From positions 300,030 through 364,029 of the forward strand of contig CAWJYU010000014.1 of assembly GCA_963847235.1 (NCBI GenBank): DNA of 64,000 nt, given 5' to 3'. The position numbers were made by a program, and so were the translations under genes. The notes below the pieces were generated by a model that saw nothing but the letters and a program-made list of their open reading frames with translations, was not told the DNA's origin and ran no database searches. This DNA comes from JACDAN01 sp963847235 (GTDB lineage: Bacteria; Actinomycetota; Thermoleophilia; Gaiellales; Gaiellaceae). Below, piece by piece: positions 53,460-60,927 of the stretch; positions within the stretch are counted from its first letter, which is position 1, and the number at the start of each line of letters is the position of its first letter.

Positions 53460-54924
53460 CAATGCGACAGCCCACGATCGCGAACGGCCTCCGCACGTGA
53501 AACATAGCGGGCGCGGATCTCGCGATCCGCGGCGCCGCATTGGTCTAAGCGTCGGCCAGCTGCTGACTGGTGAGTTTGTCAACAAAGCGCTTCGCTTCGC
53601 TGCACTCGTTGTGCTCGCAAGGGCGCTGTCGCCTAGCGATTTCGGAATCGTCAATGTCGGCATCGCTATCTCTGGCGTAGCGCTCGTAGCCAGTTCATTA
53701 GGCCTGCCTGATCTCGGTGCGCGCGACGTCGCTGTTGCGCCTGGGCGAGCAGCGTGGCTGGCAGGTCACATAGCGGTGGCCCGAGTAATCGTTCTCGGAG
53801 CGCTAAGCGCGACCGGCATCCTGATCGCGACGGCTACTTGGCCCGGTCATACACCGCTACTCATCATGGCTGCGCTGATGGCGATCTTCATGGCCGTCTC
53901 GGGTGACTGGCTTGCTCGCGGGCTGGAGCGAATGTCTATTGTCGCCGCGGCCAACGCGGCTGGAGGGTTGGCCATGCTCGTTGGCGCTCTCGTCGTGGCT
54001 GAGCGGTCGGATACGGCGACGGCGGCACTCGGCGCCTTCGCACTGGCGGAATGTGTTGTCGCGATAGTGCTGTGGACGAGTCTCGGCCTGTTCAGGAATG
54101 TCGAGTTCGGCATCCGCGGGATGACGTCGATGCTTCGTCGGGCGCGACCGCTGGCAATCTCATCTCTCGCGATCTACAGCTATTACGCAAACATCGACAC
54201 AATCGTCCTTGCGGCGACCCACTCGAGCCGCGAAGCCGGCTTGTACAGCGCTCCATATCGGCTCTTCTTGGTACTCAATCTCGTCGGTGTCTTCGTGGCA
54301 TATTCGATGTTGCCGACACTCGCCCGCCTGGCAAACGCACGCGAGCAAGTCCATGCTGACAGCCTTGTCCTTTCGACGCTTATACCTTTGGCCGGCTATG
54401 GCCTCGTCACCCTGGGGCTTGTCGAGCTCGTAGGTGCCGAAGCGCTCGACGCACTATTCGGCGCGCCGTTCCGCGCCGCCTCGGGCGCGTTCATCCTTCT
54501 CGCTGCCGGGGTCGCCTGGTACGCCGTCGGCTATCCGGCTGGTTACAGCCTCATCGCGCAGGGTGAAAACAGCAGGTTCCTTTGGGGAGCTGCTACGGCG
54601 GGCACGCTGAGCATCGGGCTTGACCTTGTCCTGATACCCCCGCTCGGATTGGAGGGGGCTGGGTTGGCGACGTTGATCGCGTTCGCCGCCGCAGCGGTGG
54701 TGTGGCTGTCGGCTCGCGGGCTTCTTGGCCTCGCGGCGATCCCGCTGCTCCTTTCGCTCACGGTTACGAGCGTGCTCGCCGCGTTTATCGTGTTCTCCGA
54801 TGGTTCGACGCACGCTGCTGGGGTCAGCTCAATATGCGTGGCTATCGTCCTCGTATTGAGTCAGGCACGGAACAGGTTGTCGCCTCCGTCGGAGCCCTCG
54901 TTTCGCTTTGGTGACGTGAAATGA
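53428..54924 (+). CDS. Wzx-type polysaccharide flippase, copy 2
   Basis: 498 residues if ATG 53428 is used, which overlaps the lipoprotein gene by 32 bp; GTG 53497 would remove a polar 23-residue tail and is equally plausible. The core begins GLSVGQLLTGEFVNKALRFAALVVLARALSPSDFGIVNVG and has 12-14 membrane segments, the RfbX/Wzx pattern. Later blocks ANIDTIVLAATHSSREAGLYSAPYR also fit. It is clearly different from the copy at 10649. It overlaps the next methyltransferase by ATGA. Likely substrate: the unit initiated by the 46751 enzyme. Confidence 0.88.
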   Translation: MTSRSRLSSDDNATAHDRERPPHVKHSGRGSRDPRRRIGLSVGQLLTGEFVNKALRFAALVVLARALSPSDFGIVNVGIAISGVALVASSLGLPDLGARDVAVAPGRAAWLAGHIAVARVIVLGALSATGILIATATWPGHTPLLIMAALMAIFMAVSGDWLARGLERMSIVAAANAAGGLAMLVGALVVAERSDTATAALGAFALAECVVAIVLWTSLGLFRNVEFGIRGMTSMLRRARPLAISSLAIYSYYANIDTIVLAATHSSREAGLYSAPYRLFLVLNLVGVFVAYSMLPTLARLANAREQVHADSLVLSTLIPLAGYGLVTLGLVELVGAEALDALFGAPFRAASGAFILLAAGVAWYAVGYPAGYSLIAQGENSRFLWGAATAGTLSIGLDLVLIPPLGLEGAGLATLIAFAAAAVVWLSARGLLGLAAIPLLLSLTVTSVLAAFIVFSDGSTHAAGVSSICVAIVLVLSQARNRLSPPSEPSFRFGDVK

Positions 54925-55850
54925 CCACGTCATCTCAGGCGAAGGGCAGCCGCGATCAGCGGCTTGGCCGTTGCCCTGCGTGCCACACGCCCGGAACGGG
55001 GCCGTTCGCGAGGGGATCCGAGGTGCAGCTCACCCGTTGTCCGGCCTGCACACTGGTCTATACAGACCCCCAGGCGCGCGAGACAGTTCGGGCAAGGTAT
55101 CTCAACGAATACGATCTCGCGGCGCACTTCGACCATGTCGGCCCGCGCAAGCAGGTGTTGTTCAAGCGACGCCTCGAGGTCATCGGGTCGCCCGCGGAGG
55201 CTCGGAATCGGCTGTGCGACGTCGGCTGCGCCGACGGGCAGTTCGTCGAGGTGACACAGATGCATGGCTGGAACAGTTCAGGGATCGAGCTCAATCCGCC
55301 CGCTGTTGCGAGGGCAAGAGAACGCGGAGCGACTGTGTACGAGGGAGCGCTTGAAGACCTCGAGGATCTCCCGTGGGGAGCGTTCGACGTTGTCACATGC
55401 TGGGATGTACTCGAGCATACGCCAACACCGAGGCTTTTTGCTTCAAGACTTTCGCGACTGACTGCGCCGGGGGGCCGCATCTTTATCACGACACTTAACT
55501 GGTCGTCACTCGTACGGCGCCTCCGTGGGATGCGGTGGTCGATGATCGCGGATGAGCATTTCACCTACTGGACGGCCACCGCGCTACGCCAGCTATTTGA
55601 GCGCGAGAACATGGAACTCTGCTCGGTGGAAACCTTCGGCCTTGGCCGTGATCTCGTCTCCGTGCTGGATTCGTTAGCCGTCCGAGTTCGACGCGTCGTA
55701 CCGTCCAGACGCACGGCCGCGTCGGAAGAACGCATCACCTGGGACACGAGCCCAGCCGTTCTTCTATTGGAGCGCGCCGCGAATCTCGCATTGCGGTTTA
55801 GTGGGGGCGGAGTGGGCCTCGCTGCAACCTTTCGGGCACCTCGGCGTTGA
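54921..55850 (+). CDS. SAM-dependent methyltransferase with N-terminal zinc-binding segment
   Basis: 309 residues. GRCPACHTPGTG and TRCPACTLVYTDP provide two CxxC pairs, then NRLCDVGCADGQFVEVTQMHGW (motif I), VTCWDVLEHTPTPRLFASRL and APGGRIFITTLNWSSLVRRL. This is the layout of the large Methyltransf_23 group common in surface-glycan loci, where the zinc segment is part of the fold. It ends directly against the convergent gene at 55851 with no spacer. Substrate unknown. Confidence 0.86.
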   Translation: MTTSSQAKGSRDQRLGRCPACHTPGTGPFARGSEVQLTRCPACTLVYTDPQARETVRARYLNEYDLAAHFDHVGPRKQVLFKRRLEVIGSPAEARNRLCDVGCADGQFVEVTQMHGWNSSGIELNPPAVARARERGATVYEGALEDLEDLPWGAFDVVTCWDVLEHTPTPRLFASRLSRLTAPGGRIFITTLNWSSLVRRLRGMRWSMIADEHFTYWTATALRQLFERENMELCSVETFGLGRDLVSVLDSLAVRVRRVVPSRRTAASEERITWDTSPAVLLLERAANLALRFSGGGVGLAATFRAPRR

Positions 55851-58097
55851 CTACTTCTGTCGCGACGGCTCGCGTACATCGAGGCGGACAGCGTCCACGG
55901 ATATCACGCCGGTCAGGGGCGCCGCGCCCGCGTCGAGGGCGAACACCCTGATGGAGGACACAGACTTCGAGGCGATGCCAGAAGCGGTCATTCTCAGTGG
56001 CCCGGCTGTTCCTGCTGGAATACCGACGCCATTGAGAGTGGAAGGGGCGCTTGGACGGCCACGAAAGTACCGGCTTGTTCCGTCTCTGTAGACGAGCTGC
56101 AGTCCAAGACTCACACCCCGTGACAGCCCTTGTGTGAGGACTATCTCATTCATCGTGTAGCTCGTGCCAGCGGAACGAGCAGGTACGTCTGCGATGACTT
56201 GGCTGATGGAGCTAGGTCGACCACGAGATGCTCGCCGATATCGGAGGTTGAGTGAATACGCACCGTCCAACGCGTTCGAACTAGTCCTCTTCAGGTCGAC
56301 GCGGTCGTGTGAGGACATAAGCCACGGGGTCATGACCGGCTCCTCGAAGTCGCCGTTTTCGACGAGGCCTGCCGCGAGCACACGGGGTCCAGTGACTCGA
56401 TAGCTGCCGCCGCGCCGGACGCCAATCACCTCAAGAACCTCGTCGCGGTCAGTGCGCGACTGAAGGCGAAACTCTTGTTGCCCTGGAATGACGTCAATGA
56501 CGCCTGGCGCAGAGATTTCCCCAGGAGAGTAGACCCCGTGGTATAGGGTGCTCGGGTCGCTAACCTCGAGCCGTGTGGCGAGCGCGTGAGGCGAAGAGCC
56601 GTTACCCTCACGCTGATAGATCTGTGCCACCTTCTCGCCGGCACGTACGAGTCGCTCGCTGACGACTTGAGTGGAAGTCTGGCCGTGAGCGCCAGCCGTG
56701 GCAAGCCGGTTTCGTCCGGCGACGGCTGCGAGCGCGACAGCGAGAGCAATGGCAGTCGCAAATACGAGTGGCCTCCTCTGTAGATCCAGGATCCGCCACC
56801 GTGGCGCCGGATGGTCTCTGGGCGTCCTCTGTCTCATGAAGTAGGAAACCAGAGGCGCCGCAATGAGAAGTTCCCATGTGCTCGCGTCTGGGAATGCGTT
56901 CTTAAGGGGAGAAAAGGCGATGATGGTCAATCCAAGCGCGGCAATCCAGGCGGTTAGGAGCGTGCGGCGTCTACGCGCTAAGGTGACGAGCCATGTCGTG
57001 AAGACCCCGAAAAGCGCGGGCATCACCAAGCATCCTGGCAGGCCGAAGTCCCGATAGAATGGTCCGAGCCAGGTCGCACTGTTGTACCCGTCAAATGGAA
57101 CGTTGTAGAACGCTCCGTACTTTGGCGGAAAGTCGCTGCGTCTCAGGGCCAGGTTGCTCAACTTGGACGCGGGCCAAAACGTCAACGCGCCATACGTCTG
57201 AGGTGCAATCGGATCCTGCATCGACTTGGACAAGACGGGCACATTGGCTGTCAGGTACAGGTACGGAAAGATAAGCTCCTGAAACCTCTCCGTACGGATC
57301 TGACTCTTCAACTGAGGATGATTCTGGAGCGTCGCTCCCTTCTGATAACCGATGAGATAGAAGAAGCCCAACGCTCCCGCCACGGCTAGGACTGCAACGG
57401 CTGCGACCGTGCGGGGGGAGCGAGCCGGGCGCCAGAGAAGATGAAAGGCCGTTATCCACATCCCGACTGTGAGAAGCGAGATGCGCTCACCGAGGAAAAA
57501 GTAAGGCACAAGCACCAGAAAGCCCACTGGGGCGAGTATGCGCCATCGTCCCCGAAACGCACGCTCGCGAAGGCCGATGGTCCACAACAGCAGGGAAATG
57601 CCGCTTGCGTACGTCAATACTCTGATCGTCCCGTATTGTTCGTTGAAGCGCGAACTTGCCTGAATCTCGCGCGCGGCGCGCAAATCCGTAAAGAGTGCTC
57701 GCCATCCAACGATGTCATTGATCGTGAGCACGAAGAAGGCGAAGCCGATGTATCCCACTAAGGCCGTGATCACGACGGCGGCGCGCAGCCGTGCAAGCCG
57801 GAGGCGCTCGGGACCAGGAGGAGACCCGAGTCGTCGTCCCAAACGCTCCCCGACAAAAGCCCCTACGAGGAACGCGATGAGCGCGCCGTACACAGCTGCC
57901 CATGCCAAGCCACTCGGTCGGGAATAGTTAATCCAAGGGATCGCAAAGAAGCCGAGCGCGATTGCCCAGACGAGAGCAAACAGCGTGATCGGACTCCGGG
58001 CCGCTACATCGCGGCTCCTGCGGCGACGAAACACCGCCACGCTGAGAAGAAGCAGAACAACCGCAACGCTAGCTGCGGCTACGCGATCGGGACTCAA
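55851..58097 (-). CDS. Polymerase-like membrane protein fused to pilin-like and beta-sandwich domains
   Basis: 748 residues from TTG 58097. Residues ~1-420 have about ten membrane segments and the blocks GYQKGATLQNHPQL and GYNSATWLGPFYRDFGLPG, suggestive of the oligosaccharide repeat-unit polymerase (Wzy, O-ag_pol) group. A further membrane segment (~441-461) is followed by an outer part: ~480-570 (VAQIYQREGNGSS, RGGSYRVTG), pilin-like, and ~576-742 (LVENGDFEEPVMTPW, LGLQLVYRDGTSRYF, RVFALDAGA), a beta-sandwich. The outer part is homologous to the lipoprotein at 52533. The fusion is in one frame with no break. A separate unit of Wzy plus anchored sensor is the likely ancestor. Confidence 0.72.
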   Translation of the reverse strand: MSPDRVAAASVAVVLLLLSVAVFRRRRSRDVAARSPITLFALVWAIALGFFAIPWINYSRPSGLAWAAVYGALIAFLVGAFVGERLGRRLGSPPGPERLRLARLRAAVVITALVGYIGFAFFVLTINDIVGWRALFTDLRAAREIQASSRFNEQYGTIRVLTYASGISLLLWTIGLRERAFRGRWRILAPVGFLVLVPYFFLGERISLLTVGMWITAFHLLWRPARSPRTVAAVAVLAVAGALGFFYLIGYQKGATLQNHPQLKSQIRTERFQELIFPYLYLTANVPVLSKSMQDPIAPQTYGALTFWPASKLSNLALRRSDFPPKYGAFYNVPFDGYNSATWLGPFYRDFGLPGCLVMPALFGVFTTWLVTLARRRRTLLTAWIAALGLTIIAFSPLKNAFPDASTWELLIAAPLVSYFMRQRTPRDHPAPRWRILDLQRRPLVFATAIALAVALAAVAGRNRLATAGAHGQTSTQVVSERLVRAGEKVAQIYQREGNGSSPHALATRLEVSDPSTLYHGVYSPGEISAPGVIDVIPGQQEFRLQSRTDRDEVLEVIGVRRGGSYRVTGPRVLAAGLVENGDFEEPVMTPWLMSSHDRVDLKRTSSNALDGAYSLNLRYRRASRGRPSSISQVIADVPARSAGTSYTMNEIVLTQGLSRGVSLGLQLVYRDGTSRYFRGRPSAPSTLNGVGIPAGTAGPLRMTASGIASKSVSSIRVFALDAGAAPLTGVISVDAVRLDVREPSRQK

Positions 58098-58131
58098 GAG
58101 GCTCGGATTCCTGTGGATGACGCAACGATCG

Positions 58132-58818
58132 TCACGTGACCAGACGGGTCATCAGAAAGCGGAGCTCATAACAAGGAAACCATGACGCGACGAACCCCTC
58201 GTAGAACTCTTGCGTAGCTCGGGAGAAATTAACAATGGGCTGAATTGCCCTACTAAAGGCATAACGGCCATAGAACGGACGAGGGGCCTTGAAGATGAGA
58301 TTCACCGTGTCGAGGTGAAACAGCGGTGGCCGTGCATAGAGCGGCACCTGCCGTTTGAAGAGCGAGGACGCCGCGAAATATGCCATGGAATAGAGGCCGA
58401 AACATGTTCGGTGCGTCGGATCTGAGTAATAGTATGGATTCGAGAAATGCGGCACGATGGTCTCAAGGACGCCACCACCCACGAGCACGCGGCCGAGCTC
58501 TTCAATGAGAAGATCAACGTGCGTGATGTGTTCCATGAAATGAGAAGAGAAAATGCAAGCAATGGAGCCATCCGGTATGCGGGCGAGAACGTCGAAGACG
58601 TCGCCCACCAAGTCGACGTCATCGTGATCGACCAAATCAACGCCGACGTACTCGGGGCCCCGTTTCCGGACTCCACACCCGAGGTCAAGCTTGGCGCCGG
58701 TGATGCGAGGGAGCACATCATGCTTGTCGACGACTTCGGTCATCGAAACTGCCTGGCAGCGAGGAGGAGGCCCAAGTAGCGGCTGGATGCGATCGTCATG
58801 CTCTGGGATGCTCCGCAC
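58132..58818 (-). CDS. SAM-dependent methyltransferase (glycan locus type)
   Basis: 228 residues from GTG 58818, which follows the GT stop directly; ATG 58743 (MTEVVDKHDV) is an alternative giving 203 residues. ITGAKLDLGCGVRKRGPEYVGVDLVDHDDVDLV is the distinctive start of a family in which LDLGCG(xx)K is followed by a GVD motif; FSSHFMEHITHVDLLIEEL and SNPYYYSDPTHRTCFG follow. Likely acts on glycan sugars; the precise substrate is unknown. It is the last but one gene of the leftward block, 34 bp before the polymerase-like gene. Confidence 0.82.
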   Translation of the reverse strand: MRSIPEHDDRIQPLLGPPPRCQAVSMTEVVDKHDVLPRITGAKLDLGCGVRKRGPEYVGVDLVDHDDVDLVGDVFDVLARIPDGSIACIFSSHFMEHITHVDLLIEELGRVLVGGGVLETIVPHFSNPYYYSDPTHRTCFGLYSMAYFAASSLFKRQVPLYARPPLFHLDTVNLIFKAPRPFYGRYAFSRAIQPIVNFSRATQEFYEGFVASWFPCYELRFLMTRLVT

Positions 58819-59976
58819 TCACGTGCGGCCTCGGAGGATCTCGGCAACGACCGGAGCCCAGCCGGCGACGGAATAGTTCTCCTCTACGCAACGTCGGCCC
58901 TGTTTGCCCAGTCGAGCTCGCAGACGGGCGTCGCGAGCGAGGGCGATGAGCGCCTCTACCCACTCGTCGTCGGTGCGGACGATTAGCCCTGCGTTCTCGG
59001 ACCCGATCACGCTCGAAGCGACGCCGACGTCATCGCCTACAACCGGAAGTGCGGCCGACATGTATTGCAGAGCCTTGTAGGCGGACTTGCCTCGCGTCCA
59101 GGCGTTGTCGGGCATAGGCATGAGCCCGACGTCGATTCGCTTGAGTGCATCGGATTCGCTTTCTTCACTCCAAGGGACTGAGTCGACGACGAAGCGCTGT
59201 CCAGCAGGCATTGTGCCTCCGACGATCACGAGCCTTACGGAGAGATCCGAAAGCTCTCGCGCGACCCGCGAAATCACACCGGCAAGGCGTCGAACATACG
59301 GGGCGGTCGTGGACGAGCCTATCCAGCCGAGGACAAGCTCGGACCGATCCTCATGGGTTTTCGGCTCGACGGCTCGGGTGTCAACGAGGGATGGGACGAT
59401 GACCACACGGCTCGAGTACCGGGTCAAGTGGTCAGCCAGGTACGCATTGGCGGCAACGATGCAGTCCGCCCGTGACGCAAGCCAGCGCACCTTCCGCCCG
59501 GTGCCTTTGACTGCGGCCAGCCTGTGGCCCCCTGCTGCTCTCGACGCGTCAAGCCAGATCGCATCATCGACGTCCCAGATCAAGCGGCGACCGGCGGCCG
59601 CACGGCGCTCGAGCCGGAGGCTCGGAAAGAAGTCGGCTTGGCGTTGAATCAACGCGACGCTGTGCGCGTCCTCCGATTTCGAGAGTCGATCGGCAAGGCG
59701 GCGCCTCGCGCCCTGTAAGACGATGACCCGGCGCCACAGTGCGGCACGCGAGAACGTCTCCGCCTCAGCCTGTGTGAAGAGCGTGTAGGGCTCGACCCGT
59801 ACGCCATAGCGGAGAAGCTCGGGCGCGAGGAGCAACACCCGTACGCGAAATCCCGGCGTTGTCGGACCCTGGGCCGCCACCGCTGCGACGCCGACCTCGT
59901 CGAGGGGCCCGTGCGGCACGGCCCCGACCTCATCGCGCGGCACACCTGCGAGCGTGCCACCGCGTTCCGTACTCAT
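58819..59976 (-). CDS. Glycosyltransferase, GT4-like
   Basis: 385 residues. Divergent N-terminus (RVRVLLLAPELLRYGVRVEP), LIWDVDDAIWLDASRAAGG, LVLGWIGSSTTAPYVRRLAGV and KRIDVGLMPMPDNAWTRGKSAYKALQYMSAALPVVGDDVG. The last block, with G(K)SAYKALQYM in place of EX7E, belongs to a GT-B group that reads badly with the standard GT4 profile. ATG 59976 follows the epimerase stop with no gap, and its own stop is followed by the next start. Donor unknown. Confidence 0.82.
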   Translation of the reverse strand: MSTERGGTLAGVPRDEVGAVPHGPLDEVGVAAVAAQGPTTPGFRVRVLLLAPELLRYGVRVEPYTLFTQAEAETFSRAALWRRVIVLQGARRRLADRLSKSEDAHSVALIQRQADFFPSLRLERRAAAGRRLIWDVDDAIWLDASRAAGGHRLAAVKGTGRKVRWLASRADCIVAANAYLADHLTRYSSRVVIVPSLVDTRAVEPKTHEDRSELVLGWIGSSTTAPYVRRLAGVISRVARELSDLSVRLVIVGGTMPAGQRFVVDSVPWSEESESDALKRIDVGLMPMPDNAWTRGKSAYKALQYMSAALPVVGDDVGVASSVIGSENAGLIVRTDDEWVEALIALARDARLRARLGKQGRRCVEENYSVAGWAPVVAEILRGRT

Positions 59977-60906
59977 TCAGCCAACTGAGTCGACAAGCCC
60001 CGGGATCGCCGCGCCCAGGCCAGCCGGAAGCGTCCAGCGAGGCTCCCACTCAAGTACGGCGGCAGCCTTGCTGCGATCGCCGTGGCTCGCCCGAACCTCT
60101 CCCGCGCGTGCGGATTCGAAAAGCGGGTCCGCCCGGGTTCCAAGCAGCTCGGAGAGGATCGCGAGCAACGCGAGAAGGCTCGTCTCTCTTCCAGCACACA
60201 CGTTGATGACCTCGCCGACGGCGGTTGGTGCTGATACGGCCAGCATGAAGGCCTCAACAACGTCGTCGACGTACGTGAAGTCACGGGTCTGATTCCCGTC
60301 GCCGTAAACGACCGGGCGGCTGCCGGATCCGAGAGCAGCGATGAACTTAGGAACAACTGCGGCGTACTGTGAGAGTGGATCCTGGCCAGGCCCGAAAACG
60401 TTGAAAAGGCGAAGGCTTACCGTCTCGAGGCCATACACGGTCGTAAACGCACGGCAGTAGTGCTCGGCGGACAGCTTCGAGACGCCGTATGGCGAAACCG
60501 GCAGTGGCTGGTCCGCCTCATTTTTCGGGAGATCGGGATTGGCACCGTAGACGGAAGACGAGGACGCGAAGACGACCCGGGCGACCTCCTCGTCCCGGGC
60601 CGCCAGCAGGACGTTGAGCGTGCCCTCGACGTTAACGGCGCCAGTCGTGAGCGGGTCCTGTACCGAGCGGGGGACGGACGGGAGCGCACCGAGGTGGAAG
60701 ACCACGTCCGTGCCGCGCACGGCGGCGTGCGCCCGCTCGTAGGAGCGGAGGTCGCCTTCGACGAGGCTGAGCTCGAGCCCTTCGAGGCGCTCGCGTCGGC
60801 CGGTGGAGAAGTTGTCGAGGATACGAACCTCGTGACCGTCGGCCAGAAGCCGCCGGACTAAGTGGTGTCCGATAAATCCGCCGCCTCCCGTGACCAATGC
60901 GTTCAT
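59977..60906 (-). CDS. NAD-dependent UDP-sugar epimerase (GalE/WbpP-like)
   Basis: 309-residue extended SDR. TGGGGFIGHHLVRRLL at the N-terminus binds NAD. FASSSSVYG and SPYGVSKLSAEHYC supply Ser, Tyr and Lys; RLFNVFGPGQDPLS and DFTYVDDVVEA follow. This fits UDP-glucose/GlcNAc 4-epimerases such as WbpP or Gne. It could supply UDP-Gal or UDP-GalNAc to transferases here. It is followed without gap by the GT at 58819. ATG 60906 has TAGAGC five bases upstream, a poor promoter match; it may be co-transcribed with asnB, 21 bp away. Confidence 0.87.
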   Translation of the reverse strand: MNALVTGGGGFIGHHLVRRLLADGHEVRILDNFSTGRRERLEGLELSLVEGDLRSYERAHAAVRGTDVVFHLGALPSVPRSVQDPLTTGAVNVEGTLNVLLAARDEEVARVVFASSSSVYGANPDLPKNEADQPLPVSPYGVSKLSAEHYCRAFTTVYGLETVSLRLFNVFGPGQDPLSQYAAVVPKFIAALGSGSRPVVYGDGNQTRDFTYVDDVVEAFMLAVSAPTAVGEVINVCAGRETSLLALLAILSELLGTRADPLFESARAGEVRASHGDRSKAAAVLEWEPRWTLPAGLGAAIPGLVDSVG

Positions 60907-60927
60907 CTTGCGCTCTAGTGCTTCCAG

